Shown here: in pieces, positions 40,985 to 53,191 of the stretch | How the letters are laid out: every line of letters begins with the position of its first letter | Position numbering within the stretch: position 1 is the first letter of the stretch | Assembly: GCA_017506865.1 (NCBI GenBank) | Contig: JAFCMP010000078.1 | Coordinates: forward strand, 248,001 to 312,000 | DNA length: 64,000 bases | Source of the DNA: Tribonema minus | Taxonomy: Eukaryota > Sar > Xanthophyceae > Tribonematales > Tribonemataceae | Reading direction: 5' to 3' | The notes under the pieces: model-generated | Database searches by the model: none | What the model saw: the letters and a program-made list of their open reading frames with translations, nothing else | What the model was told of the DNA's origin: nothing | Position numbers and translations under genes: made by a program

Positions 40985-41488
40985 TCACCTTATCAAGTGT
41001 ATCACGTAGACAGGCAGAAGCTGTGCCCCGCTCTTGAAGATGTACCAGTTGTTGCTGGGTGACCATGAGTCGTACGCAGCTGAGGCCGCGCTGCTACGTA
41101 TGTGTGCACCCTTCAAAGCGCGTGCCATGATGACCATAGCAGGGGATTCATTGCTGGTATGGGACAGTGCAATGGACAGCTGTGTGGACGTATACACGCC
41201 TTCGCCGTGTTGGCTGCCGTGCCGTATGGGTATGCCTTCACGGCCCCCAACCTTAAAGCCGCCACACATGATGTTGGGTACCACGCTGCTGCTTGTGCCA
41301 TGCAAGACCCATAATTCCTCGATATCCTTGCTAGCCTGCGCCAGCTGCGAGCGTGCCTGTCTGTACTGCTCGGCCACCTTTTCGCTTGTCTCGTAGACGT
41401 CGATTTGAGCGACTCTCATGCCGCTCGCTGCGAGCTCGCTCTGGCTCGTCAAATGGCCATGCGCCAAGTTGTATTCACGCCTGTCCAT
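40985..41488 (-). CDS. PARP-like ADP-ribosyltransferase domain (C-terminal part)
   Basis: A 167-residue frame ending at 40985. From residue 59 it follows the catalytic domain of the PARP family: ELWVLHGTSSSVVPNIMCGG with the NAD-binding His63, then HGEGVYTSTQLSIALSHT with Tyr99, and C-terminal NNWYIFKSGAQLLPVYVI. In polymerising PARPs the third residue is Glu at the N-E-Y position; here the aligned residues are Asn146-Asn147-Trp148, so the H-Y-E triad is incomplete and a mono-transferase or inactive protein is expected. The enzyme would transfer ADP-ribose from NAD+. The upstream coding part is in another frame. Confidence 0.7.
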   Translation of the reverse strand: MDRREYNLAHGHLTSQSELAASGMRVAQIDVYETSEKVAEQYRQARSQLAQASKDIEELWVLHGTSSSVVPNIMCGGFKVGGREGIPIRHGSQHGEGVYTSTQLSIALSHTSNESPAMVIMARALKGAHIRSSAASAAYDSWSPSNNWYIFKSGAQLLPVYVIHLIR

Positions 41489-41814
41489 GCTATCAGCACG
41501 TCTGCTTCAAGCACTGCCGAGGGTACTGCATACTTTGTGGCACGACACCCATCTGCCTTCACTATCTGGCGTGCTGCCTTCCAGTCCAATGCAGGCACGG
41601 TGTCTGCACCAAACATGGACATGCCGCCCATGATTGTCCACTCAAGGGCCTCTGCTACTCCCCCAAGTACTGCTCTGACGGTGACACGCCTTCTGGGTCC
41701 TGTGAGCACAGGAGCGAACACTTCAACAACAAACCTCAACTGACCAGCGCACGTTGTGAGTGGCGCTTGCGGTTGGGTGGCTTGTAATTGCTGGTAGCAG
41801 CAAGCGTCAAGCAC
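41449..41814 (-). CDS. Probable upstream part of the PARP-like gene, other frame
   Basis: Minus-strand frame with coding character (VEVFAPVLTGPRRRVTVRAV, then SMFGADTVPALDWKAARQIV). It overlaps the PARP-domain frame by 40 bp and leads into it if the frame is shifted near 41470-41490. No usable intron lies between them. Either a one- or two-base indel breaks the gene, or the start of the PARP frame is independent. The domain of this part was not recognised. Confidence 0.4.
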   Translation of the reverse strand: MLDACCYQQLQATQPQAPLTTCAGQLRFVVEVFAPVLTGPRRRVTVRAVLGGVAEALEWTIMGGMSMFGADTVPALDWKAARQIVKADGCRATKYAVPSAVLEADVLIAWTGVNTTWRMAI

Positions 41815-43119
41815 TCAGCTTGCAGTACAAGTCGGATCTGCTTGTAATACAAATCAGATCTGTTTGTTTGCACACGGCCGCCGCCAAACTCAGCAAGAAT
41901 TGCTCAAAGCAGCAGCGTGGCGTCTTGCGGTGGTTTTGATCTTGTGCGTGGGGGCAGAGCTGCACACTGCGATAATGGCACGTGACACCTGCTGCGTAGA
42001 AGTACATAGCATGGGCGCACTGCAGTGCAATTTGCGTAGCTGCAGCATTGTGTACATGCACCAATGCACTGTGCCCCTTGAAGCCATCACATGAGTTGAC
42101 CAACAGTAATCAGGACGGTGGTGATCCTGAAGCATTGGACGAGCGACAATATGCTTGTAGTAAATCCAGAATCACAACTGAAGCATTACGCAAGCGACAA
42201 GAAACGGCCATGTATGTTCAGCATGCTTGTAGCACATCAACTAGCGGAGCGTAAACTTTAAGTGGCGTGCATGTGGCAGGCATGGGCAGGCAGAGCAGCA
42301 AATGTGACACCTAGGTACTGCCTGAGCTTGCTGCTGCCTTGGGGTGCTGCTTTATGGCAAGGTGCAATTTGGCAGCTGTTGGTTGTGTCCAATCTAGGCT
42401 TGTTGTCAGCAGAGCGCAGTCAAAGTACCTGATGACACTCAAAGCTGTCTGCTTGACACTAATGCAACTTCCACACTCAGCACAACTGACACCCACCTGA
42501 CCAATTTCTTGCTACCACCAACAGGCGTAGTTGATGAACATGCCAACTTCCTGCTGAAACTGCTCAACAGCTGCTGAACCACATGAGCAGCTTGCACTGA
42601 TACACTACAACAAAAAAACACAGAAACAGAAACAGCGAGAGAGCCGACCGGGCGTGTGTGCTTCACCTGTGTGTCAATTGTGTCCTTAACGGAGCCGCAG
42701 ACCACTGGCATTACCGGTACATGTGCACCCTGGGTGTATGATTCAACAGCATGTGTGCAGTGCGCTCAGCATGAGCACATCTACTGTAGTGCCCGTCTGC
42801 CTATCAGCTGCTGCGAGCATCAAGGTGGCCGGGGCAGGATCACACATCCAACCTTTTCGGCGAGTCAATCCACGAAACCTGAAGTGTTTACTACAAAGCA
42901 TGACATGACGGCTCGGATGGCGAACTGATCGTTTCGCTCTTTGTCAAGATGTAGCTCGCTTGTGCATTCGGAATGATACATCCAGGTGGGAATCTGTGCA
43001 CATGTGTGACTGTATGTCATGTGAACTCACACATCATCTGGAAGTACATCAGCTTGAGAATAAATAATTCCAACACTTCGAAGTACAATACTGTCATACG
43101 ACATGTAGATTCCTTACAG
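41815..43119. other. No firm gene; possible upstream exons of the PARP-like gene
   Basis: A minus-strand piece near 42530-42600 is exon-like but not joinable. Near 42127-42235 the phrase CTGAAGCATT...GCGACAA occurs twice. Confidence 0.3.
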
Positions 43120-44305
43120 CTAGATGCCAATCATCTGGGCTTTTTCGCGCCCTGAGCAAGAATTAATAAAAAGTACAAAATCCTCTGGAATGCAGTACAT
43201 AATCCAGTCCACGAGTACATGAACTACGGACAAAGCAGGCCCCAATTGCTGTTCACACACAAAAGCAATGTCTGAACATAATGACTGCAGTTGCAGGAAG
43301 ACATTAATGGCCGCGGTTGTGATACACATGCATATGCATGCTGCATAAGTTGCAAAAAGTATGCTTGCAAACCTGCGCCTTGACAGCCATAATACACGGG
43401 ATCCTTGTGCACAAGAATCACCTGCAAGACTCTGGCGCACGGGTTCAAGAAATCCTGATGTCATTGCTGATTTGACCAACAACTTGATTTTCACAATGAT
43501 GCAATTGTGGGGTCCATGAACCGACAAAGCTCCATTGTGCTTGATCCCTGCACTTGGCAGTGCGCACCTGATGCCATATGAAGTGGGCAGCAGCATCGTC
43601 ACATCTGAATGTTAGAATAGATCGTCAAAGCTCCCACGAGTGATATCTTAAAAACGTCTGTGCATGCTTTTCCCATACAGTGTGGCACAGAACCGAAAGT
43701 CGAACACATTCAAGTTGGCGATCGTTGACATGCCTGCCCATTTTCCTACCTCAGCATTGAATGGTCAGTGCAATGAGCGCAGTGGTGCTGTGACCTGCAT
43801 TGGCAAGACTTTGATGAAAGGATATTGCCAGCTGGACATGCACAGGCAATATAGTATCGAAGCACAGCAGCGGCCACATGGCAAGGGACTAGCAAAGCAG
43901 CGGCGTTCAAACAAAAAACCTCCCAAAGCCGCCAGACTGGTCTTACAAAAGCTGGAGTCATTGCCGTGGCAACGTCAATTGAATTCTCAAAATTGGATGG
44001 TACAATGTACCGGATGTGCTCTGCAGAGAGGCTCCGCTTCAGAACCGGAGATCTGGCCCTGCGCAATCGCCACTTGGCATCTCCGGAAGCAACTCCAGCA
44101 AGCCAGGTTCGAGCATGGAACTCATCTTGTAGATGCTTCTCATGTCTCTTGTCGCTATTTCCGTGACGGAAAACTTCTTGCCAGCTTGGGCATATTGCTT
44201 GGAGACGTGGCTGACCGCCTGGCAGCAGTGCAGTTCAAATCAGGAGCACACGAGGGGGTGATGTGTCTAAAAAAAAATCAGGGGCACACATGGGGGCAAT
44301 GTTGA
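43120..44305. other. Two open frames of doubtful status
   Basis: A 160-codon frame at 43120-43602 (minus) and a 213-codon frame at 43664-44305 (plus). Neither resembles a known family. In another plus-strand frame near 43930-44110 a more protein-like piece (GTMYRMCSAERLRFRTGDLA) may be an exon. No call is made. Confidence 0.25.
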
Positions 44306-45537
44306 GACAGGACAGGTGCACTGTGAAATGTACCAAAAGGCTTGGGCAACATCTTAAGATTTTTTCCCAACTAGAGAGCCAGGATGGACGTGAAGTATAC
44401 TTGGGCAGAATGAGCAAGAACAGAGACAGGGCACTGCGCTGCCGCGGTGCTATCCACACATTAGGCAACGGACCGTCATGACGAAAGAGTTGCACAGACA
44501 TTTGTGGCAGCCGCCTTCGATTTGTCAGACCCCACAGAGCCTCACAGCAGCTCCAGGAGGGCTCGAGTGCGTGAAAGTGCATGCAACTTCGATCAACTTA
44601 AAGCGTGACCCTGGCAAAATTGGTGACGGCAGAATTCTCCCGGCTTTGCCGCGAGCAAAACCCCTAGCAACGCAACCGAACAGGAATCAAGTGCTGAGGA
44701 CCTGATCACACTGCAACTTCAATTAGCGTCCCCCCTTTTAACTCGCATCACAAAAAGCACGTCCCCCCCTTTTTACGCCAAGATCGAAACAGCGTCCCGG
44801 GGCCTTACATTTCGACAAGACGGTACATATGGCAGTTGGCTACGGTCTGATTGTGGACGACTTTGGTGTGACTATGGGGGCACCAGACTGCGGCAGGCGG
44901 TAGTCTACAGTACACGAACGTTAGTAATCCGCGTGCTGAGAGAGCCACCACAACCAGTTCCTCGTCACCTAAGAAGCAGAGCAGCTGCAAACGCGGAGGG
45001 AGAGCTGCGCGCGCACGTCGCCTTACTTTGTCCACTACAGCCAGCTCAAAGTTCAAGTTTGGAGTTCATAGAGGAGACAGTGTGGGACAGACCGGGCCCC
45101 ATGTTATAACTGACGCTGTATAAATATCATACTTCAAGTATTCAGCCAGTAGCCACATTAAACCCACGCTGGCTCTGTGTTGTGCAAATCAGTAGCACGC
45201 AGCAGCACTGCTTCCGCTGTTGAAGTTCAAGCATCAAGCCCTTGTGGGTGAGTGCATGCTGTGGTATGACACGAGTCATGCTGCTGTGTGCTGATGCCTG
45301 CCTGTCATGCGGTGATGCTGTTGTATGGATTGCTGCTGCAAAGCACGCATCTGTACATGGCTGAGGCATGCTGCAGGCATGCTGCGGTGTTGTGCTTCTA
45401 TGCCGACATGCACCGCCCATACACGTATATATGCAATATAACTTTGGCGGAAGGCATTCAATCTGACGGCCAACCACGCCTTGTCGCCTAGAGCTCTACG
45501 ATCTTTTGACTTGTTTCCATATATATACGTATATAAT
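44306..45537. other. No supported gene; may contain the last exon of the SulP gene
   Basis: The second half of the STAS domain of the transporter upstream must lie downstream of 46232 on the minus strand, but no exon could be identified with confidence. Confidence 0.3.
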
Positions 45538-46067
45538 GATGCGCCAGCACCTGACGGCATTGCGACGCCACGTCATCGGTGCCAACTTCAACGACTGCCT
45601 TAGCAAGGGAGCAGCGTGCCGTCTTAGGATTAGAATTAGGGTTAACCCTAAGGTGCGCATACGGGACACGCGGCCCGCCATCGCGGTTGGCGCGACATCG
45701 ACCGACTTCACGCGTTTTCCAACAGAAGGTGGCGACGGGAGGGGTCGCCTACAGGGCAGCCGCTAACCTTCATGAGAGAAGGAGCGAGTTGTTGGGTACG
45801 TCGTACAGTTACTAAGATGCGTATATACAAACAACAACTCCCCCCTTCTTCCATGAAGGCCAGTGGCTGTCCTGTAAGCAGCGACCCCTGCCACCGCCAC
45901 CTTCCGTTTGACATTGCTGAAGTTCGTTACTCTCGCCCCATCTCTGATGGCTGGCTGCGTGATCGACATGCGCACCTCCAGACGGCGTGCTGCTTCCTTG
46001 TTGAAGTGCGTATTGAAGTTGGTGCCAACGACGCAGCGTTGCGATGCCGTCAAGCACTGGCGCATCA
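45538..46067. repeat. Large imperfect foldback with a telomere-like insertion
   Basis: The left arm (45538 to about 45800) starts GATGCGCCAGCACCTGACGG. The right arm, read in reverse from 46067 to about 45835, starts GATGCGCCAGTGCTTGACGG. The arms stay alignable over roughly 230-260 bp with scattered changes, and both can be read in one frame (NFN...RRL...GVAAYR). The left arm alone contains about 25 extra bases at 45624-45650, including the palindrome TTAGGGTTAACCCTAA (45636-45651). The transcript could fold into a long hairpin. The origin is unknown; an inverted duplication of a mobile-element piece is most likely. Confidence 0.75.
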
Positions 46068-46231
46068 GATACCTAGCGATTAGAATATGGTTGATGGTAT
46101 GCAGAGGGCAGTCACTGGCTACAACTCGTGAGCCAGATATGTCACAATGTCACAATGTGAGCAGACTATGGGCTTGCTGTACGGACCCTCGCAGAATGCT
46201 CTTAATACTTATGTATAATGTATTTCCATAC

Positions 46232-49200
46232 CTGCATGGCACTGAAGTCGCAGAGCTGCGCGCTGCAGAGCTTCAGGATCACTTCTGCTGGATCCTTCTC
46301 GGGCTCAAACGCTGCCATAAATGAGTCCACAGCACCAAAGTACAGGAACCCGTTGACCTTGTACACCTGACTCACGGCATTGTGGACAGGTGAGAGGAGA
46401 CACAAGACGGTGAGAGATTGTGAAAGAGTTGCAATACTTCCAAGCAAATGCGACCAGTTCTGGCAAGCGGTCACGATGCGCTCGACTTCCCATCACAAAG
46501 AGGAATGCACATCAGCAGCTGAGATGGGCGTTCAAGGCCAATGACGATATCATGATGGCAATTTGGCTTGTGGCATCGAGAGAATCAGAACTGTCACAAT
46601 GGCATGGTAGCATCAGCACATCACCTTTACACAGGTGCCTTCTTCGCACGCCGGCTGCATTGACGACTCCACAGTCAGCCGAGTGGCACTGTTCCATGCA
46701 AAACCCACCACCGCAACAAGGCAGCCCAGCCCTACTGCCCTCAGCAGTCCCACTTGTATTACTGGTGCGAGCACTGTCACGACCATCATGCAGAGGCCAT
46801 CGACCCGAGGCATCTGCAAAAGAAAGAAAAAAAGGTCATTATAGAAGTAGAGAAGCGGAAAGGTATTCAGGAAACTGCCAAAAAGCTCTCGGAAAAAAAA
46901 AGCGTATTAAGGGGCAACACAGGTGGAATGGTGAACTACGCTTTGCTAGTCTAAGGCAATGAGATGACCGTGCTGAAGGAGCTCGGCAACTTAACCGTGC
47001 AACTTCACGAGAAGGGGAGACCATGGGTATGTATGGAGACGAAACATAAAACATACTTTAAGTACATGAGGCTGATCCGTGCGTGCACTCTTAACAGCAC
47101 CCAGCGGTGCTGCAGCAGGGTTCAGTACATAAAACAGGCGCAACACACGAGGCGCAGACGACAGGCAGCAGTCAGTATAATGATAACAACTCATAAGGCT
47201 CACCTTGTGTGTGTGATACTTCCGCAGTACGTACATGCGCGCGCGCTGCGGCAGCACGCACGCCACCATGACCACGAGGCTGCGCCACTGGAATATCGAT
47301 AGCGCGATCGCAAACATCACCCCCGCATAACCAAAGAGGGGGATGCGGTCAAGCGCGGGGCCGGCCACCAGCAGCGAGAGGAGGGTCAGGAGGGCCGCGC
47401 AGATGCCTGCAATTGAAGTTGACGCTCCTGAACGGATGTTGAGCCTGGGACGAATGACAAACAGTATAGGTAAGATACGGGCAGGGTAAGCGGCAAGTGG
47501 GGAATCCATGAGTACACCAGTGATATGCAGACCAGGAGATTATGGGGTAAGGTACAGGTGAGAGCACCAGTGAAGCCTGCCACGCCGCAGTCCACTGCCA
47601 ACAATGATGGCATCAGCTGCATTTAAAATGAATGAATGACTGTGTTGTGCACGCACAACATTAAAGTGGGCACCAAACTTACATGGTGAGCCCCATCTCA
47701 GAGCACCCCCCTTGGCCACCAAAGATCCCCAGAAAAGTGTTGGCCGCTCCAACCCTGAAACGAAGATCAGCACACAAAGACAGCTGAGACATGGCGACCA
47801 CCGCATATGGCATTGTGCAAAAGGTAATGCAGCACAAAGTGCCATTGGCATGGCGATGTTTACATACGCACAGCCATCGCTGCCCATGGGTTGCATCAAT
47901 ATGACGGAGCCCGGAAATGAGGGCATAAAGTATGTCTGCAACCAAGCACATGCGCTGCTGCTGTGGCTCCTGTTGATGCAATGTGGCAATCAACAGCTTT
48001 GAAAAAAAAGTTGCGAACGTAAGAAGTGATCTTCATGCGCCAACGTATCGCGTACGCGCAGAGTCGCAGATGGGGTCAAAAACATGTGATCAAGTAAAGA
48101 GAGAGTGACTCAGAGCAGATGTTGAGTAATCAAGTGAAAAAGTCAAAGATGCGCATTTAGAGTCCAACAGGCACAAGGGCGTACCAGAATGCCTCCCGGC
48201 GCAGGTCTGGTGCGTTCTTCTTGAGGGAATGTACACCCACACTTGCCAGCTCGGAAACATGCCGTGCTGTTGCCAACGACTCGATTAGAACCATGCCTGA
48301 GACCCACAGTGCGGGAGGAAAAATTTCCTTCAGTAAGGCCAAGTTGAAGTTGGGAAGATCCACGTCATCCCGCAACCATATTGGAATCTGTGAATGGGGC
48401 ACACAATGCATGTGACACAAACTGAAGTAAGTGGCAGTCTTTAATCTCACATGGGACATAAACTGAATTAAGAGGCACTCTTTACATAGGCTGCAATGCG
48501 ACATCCCATGGGCATTGGGCAAGGTCTGCAGATTTGTCACAACCACCATCATTGATCTACTCACTTTCTCTGCAAAGCGCTCATGCAATGCACGCAAAGT
48601 GACACATACACACTCAGAGAAATGCAAAACAGTTGCACGGAACTCTGTGCAGGACGTTACCGGTAGGGGGCGAGAGCCAGTGATAGGTGCCACGTCTCCC
48701 AGGAGTGCTGTAGAAGTATTCACTCCAGCCCGCAGAACAGCCCACTCGATGATGGCGCTGATGACGAGTGAGATTAACGCTGCCGGCGCCTGCGTGAAGT
48801 AATGGCGCAAACGTGACCAGGGGAGTGAGAGGCATGACGAGAACAATGGCGCAAAGTAAGTGTAAGAAATGTGAAGTGCCAGCGTGTTGTGCGTTTGACA
48901 AGAGCTGGCGATGACTTGTGCTCTCATACAGCCTCGTATATTGCCATCAGAGTTTTTGCAATTCCGTTGCTGGTATGGCTAAACTATTCACGGCAGGCAA
49001 GCTTGCATGCATGCATGCAAACGCAGGTGAAAATGTTGAACTTACCCTCGGATTAGCACGATAGAGGACCAGAAAGACGGCAGTGATCACGATCGTCAAA
49101 GGGATCATGAGCTCCAACTCTGAGCCATCGCGCCAGTCCATGGATGGCTGTCTCAAACAAGCAACAGGAAGCAGAAAGAATAAGGCAAGCGTCAGGGACC

Positions 49201-50878
49201 TCAACATGATGGTTTGATCAGATGTGTTCCAATCAGCAATTTGTGCTTCTCACAGGTTCAGCGCTGCAACCATAGACGGGCCACACAAACCAACTTTTAC
49301 AAGCGCTTACCAATTTTCTGAAGGCCCTGCACTCGGCCTTGGAGATCAACAGCGCGATACCGTTGACAAAGCCGATCAGCACACTGGCCGGCAACAGTCG
49401 CAGGCACCGCCCGATATTGAGCAGCCCCAGCACCATGATGATGAAGCCAGCCAGCATAAACACGCAGAAAGCATATCCGACCTGCATGGAGAAAAGTTGG
49501 AAAGAGACACTGCAATTAGTGCACGGCCGATCACGCTGCTCTTGCCTGAGGAGTGTGGTGCTTCATAGCAGATATTTCTCGCAGAGAACATAGCTGGAAG
49601 AAGAGAAACTTCAATCAGTAAGGCCAATTGCACTGGTCTATCATGAGAAGTGTGGTGCTTCGTGGCAAATCTTTCTTGCAGAGAACATAGTGGGAAGAAG
49701 AGACACTTCAATAAGTGCACGGTGATCAACACTGGTCTATCATGAGGTGCAGGGTGCTTCATAGCAGATTTGTCTTGCATGCTGTGAATGCATGCTGTTA
49801 ATGAATGCTGATCATGCACAGGCGCACATGCTCACCCCATGCGATGCCACAAAAGGGCCTATCACCACAGCCACTGCGCCAGCGTTGGAGTAGATCATTC
49901 CCGGGCGAGTTCCCAGGAGCGCCATGGCTAGCATGATGATCCAAGATCCGGTCAAACCAACCTGGGGGGGGCACATGGCAACGAAATTGCAATGTGAGGC
50001 TGAGTCAGTAACGGCGCTAGCATCGTGAAGGCAATACAGGCATGCGTCGGCGGCAGCATAGGGCCTGGCACAAAATGTGCCAAGAGTTTCTGAGGGAATG
50101 GACGCCTTGTGATGGCAATCACGGTGAAAAGGATTTGCTCCCAACTCCGCAATTGACTTGAAGATCTTACTCAAAGTGTGCACGCACACTGGCTTGGCTG
50201 GTCACTACGGCGTTCATTTCTGTGCTTTCACCCCAAGGGGGAGCGCCACAAAGTGAGCTTCAACATGACAACTTGAAGTAGTTTTGAGCATTGTAGCCTC
50301 AGCGCTGAACAGCGGGCACTGGCGGGCAGCAACTGTTGCTGCCGCATTTCTAACGTGTACATGCGTGTGTGAATAAGCAAGGGCTCACTAGCAACGCCAG
50401 CCTATCTTCAATGCATAACCTCAAGCCAATTGCGGTCTTGCACAGTTGTGTTTAAACAGGTGTTGCGCCATGCGATGTGCAGCAAGTTTGCCCTACATGG
50501 CCATTTATCTGTGCTGAAGTCTGTGCGACGCCTACCTACAGTTGCACCTGTCGAATGTGCTACGACGCCACTCATGGCCAGCAGCACCTCCTGGAGGGTG
50601 TTCTGGTGCCCAACAAAATCAGAATAAAGAGGATAAAAACAGGAAACAGGCTGCTGCCGCGCAGCACAAGAATCAGGATATGGTCATGCATGGGAAACAG
50701 ACTTTCGTGCCCACAGCAGTGACTGCGGCGCCTCCAACTGGCAGAACACAAATTAATCAGAGTAGAGTGATGTTGCCTTACATGAGGCGGTAATCCACCC
50801 AGGAAAGCGAAACCCACTGATGATGGCACCGTCGCCAGCGCCACCGTACACCCACAAACGAGGTCATGGCGATTGTTG
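46232..50878 (-). CDS. SulP-family anion transporter with STAS domain (partial, multi-exon)
   Basis: Ten exons join in frame with GT-AG introns: 50878-50782, 49961-49836, 49481-49311, 49147-49046, 48789-48661, 48387-48185, 47754-47683, 47444-47204, 46813-46625 and 46366-46232 (about 488 codons). The order follows SulP membrane proteins: VALATVPSSVGFAFLGGLPP, then GTRPGMIYSNAGAVAVVIGP, LLPASVLIGFVNGIALLI, ALWVSGMVLIESLATARHV, NTFLGIFGGQGG, EMGLTMLNIRSGAS, IPLFGYAGVMFAIAL and VVTVLAPVIQVGLLRAVGLG. The last exon starts a STAS domain (VYKVNGFLYFGAV...LCDFSAM). The closest pattern is the BicA/bacterial-like branch, which includes bicarbonate and sulfate transporters; the substrate cannot be told. 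It acts in a membrane. The first exon with the start codon and the end of the STAS domain were not found. Confidence 0.92.
49510..49790. repeat. Three tandem units of about 90-100 bp in a SulP intron
   Basis: Units near 49513-49615, 49616-49710 and 49711-49790 share GTGGTGCTTC, TTGCAGAGAACATAG and ACTGGTCTATCATGAG. They lie in the intron between exons 49836 and 49481. Confidence 0.7.
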
Positions 50879-53191
50879 CTGAACCATGAGGCAAGGAGTG
50901 GGCAAAAAGCCTTGCGCGGAGAAGGCGAGCCAACCACCGTTGCACCGCCCATGTATGTGTTGTGCTGCCGCTGATCCCGCCCTGGATCCCAGCTCTCCCG
51001 CCGCTCCCAGCCAGCCCCCCTGTGCTACTTCAGCTCGTGATGAGATCTTTCAGGGCCATCTTCAACTTTGAAGTTTGCCGTTGGAAACGTGAAGCAGAAC
51101 CACGTGAAGCAGAGAACTACTTGTCGAGTCTTTGGTGTCGGCAAGATCAGCTTGACAGTGCGCAGCAGCTATGCGAGTCGTTGCCTTTGGTCCCCGTAGG
51201 TCTGCTTCTCCAGCTAGTATATATCTGATTTTTGCAAAGTGAATGGGAGCTGTAAAGCACTCAAGACCATCGCACTTGCCCTGTATTTGCCTTGTCAATG
51301 GCCTTGCTCAGGCTCGTGGGTTAGTTCGGGTTATTACATTCTCCAGCCTATGCGCTGGGGCCTGTTTGACCATGCCTGCTGTGTTGTATCTGTTACGTTT
51401 CCGGCTATTGCAGATAAACTGAAGTCAAAGTATGTGGCTTTTTTAAAAGAACAGGCGTCTTTGGACGATCACACTGCTGTGCATGATGACCGCGGGGGGG
51501 AAGAAGCATCAGCGTGTGCTTACGATGCGTCAATAATTTGGTGACGGCAGGATCAGCTCGACAGTGCAGTGCGCAGAGCGCACATTGGGGCACCATTAAC
51601 AAGCAGTTTGACGTCAACTGGGCTTCCAAGCCCTAAGCAAGAATCAATAAGATGGGCACATTTCATCATAAGCTTCCCAGCACAACTACCTTGTGCATGA
51701 GTAAGCCTAGGCACCTGGACACAACACGCTCTCTGCAAAGTCTAAACACACCTGTAGGGTTGCAAAAAAGCGTATTTTGAAGTTTATTTCTGAGTTCAAG
51801 TGCCCCTTTTGTGGCAGACTGCTCGGAATTGAGCAGACTCACCGCATACCCCACAAATATGCCCTTCGCACAGCATACTATCATGTTGAGGTTTGCTCAA
51901 GATGTATTCCTGGTTGTCAAATACGCCCCAATACGCCGTATTTGTGTGGCCAATACGTTTTCGTGCAACCCTACACACCTGCAGTCTGTGACACCAACCA
52001 CCGTGAGCGCACCTGAAACAAGGGATGACGCCATGTACGGCCTTTGTGGTGACATTTTCACACGACATGGCAGCAGCCAATTGCTGCAGATACAGAGTTG
52101 CAGTTGCCATGTCAGCTGGCCTCACCGACTGGGTGACTTGTGTGTGTAGTCTCGCTTGCATGCCAGATACCAGCAACCGGATGATCCACTGACAAACTCA
52201 ATTACAGTTGCCCTGTAGATAAACTTGCATAAGTTTGATTGGCAGAATCGAGTACATTTTTGTGTGGTGAATGGTCACTTGCAATGGGCATCCACGCATG
52301 CTTCACGAATTGTGGGACTTGCTACGCTGAGGCAAGAGACTACCACTGTTGCGCCAACAAACATGCTTTCGGTCTTGCATTGCGCAATGCATGGGAACAC
52401 GCATACACAGCAGCAACACTCAAGTGCATGAGCTCGGTGTTTTGCGATGCCCTTGCTGGTAAAACTTCGTGAATGATGCTATTGTGACGGTAGTTCCGGC
52501 CCTGCCTGCAATCGCTTAGCATGCTTCTGTGCTGCCTTGAGAAGCTTCTTGCGGGCATTCTACAGCAGCAGCAACCGCAGCAGCAGCAATAGCAACAGCA
52601 GCAACACGGCAAAAGTCAAAGTCGGTATAGCAGGTCTATTCATTCTGATTCAGTGTATGAACTATTTTTGCCACATCAAATGATGCTCATACGCAATTGC
52701 ATGATTTCAGCATTTGATTGAAGATTATTAGTTCCACAGGGTTCCCGGTTATCATCTGTTAGGTCAAGCATTGCCATTAAGCATGCACCATTGGCAAGCG
52801 ACGCGCATGAACCTGTGCTGCCAGTGGCTCATGACTTGGCTGACACACAGGCCGGCCGGGGTCACATAAATTGAACATCAGCTCATCAGTATTGCTCTTG
52901 CAGTCGCAGTGCAGTTTGTTTTTGCCGCTCTCTTTTCACCTGCTCCAACGGCCTCTGCACCTTCATGCCTTGCCAAATTGAAATCAACATTGGACGAAGA
53001 CCTCGGTCTGCATCCCTCGGACAAATACATTTATCAAGCTGCAGTACCCTTTGACAACGACCACATGCCTCGAACTTTGATCTCTCAGTACCGACATAAC
53101 TTAGATAAATAAATGTTGATGCTTCTTACATACCTTGGACAAAACCTCTTTATGCTGCTTATCAATTTCGAACACTTCACGAGGTACACAC
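50879..53191. other. Region between the two host genes
   Basis: It should contain the first exon and promoter of the SulP gene, and the last exon and 3' end of the cysteinyl-tRNA synthetase gene. Neither could be placed. A CAG/CAA microsatellite lies at 52562-52606. Near 53108-53160 a minus-strand piece ending TTTTGTCCAAG|GTATGT resembles the exon end CACTGTCCAAG|GTGTGT at 53192. Confidence 0.35.

Noticed and set aside
44805-45056. Minus-strand frame as the last exon of the SulP gene
   Set aside because: No convincing STAS C-terminal pattern and no clear acceptor in the required phase.
51777-52016. Plus-strand frame with paired cysteines (CPFCG...CSRC) as a zinc-finger gene
   Set aside because: Composition is otherwise random, an equally long frame lies on the opposite strand, and no splice or start context supports it.
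52562-52606. CAG/CAA run as a regulatory or coding repeat
   Set aside because: Short simple repeat outside any supported gene; treated as an ordinary microsatellite.
53108-53191. Extra last exon of the synthetase reading EIDKQHKEVLSK
   Set aside because: The only intron that would join it to the exon ending at 53192 is 17-34 bp, too short; it may be another partial copy of that exon end.
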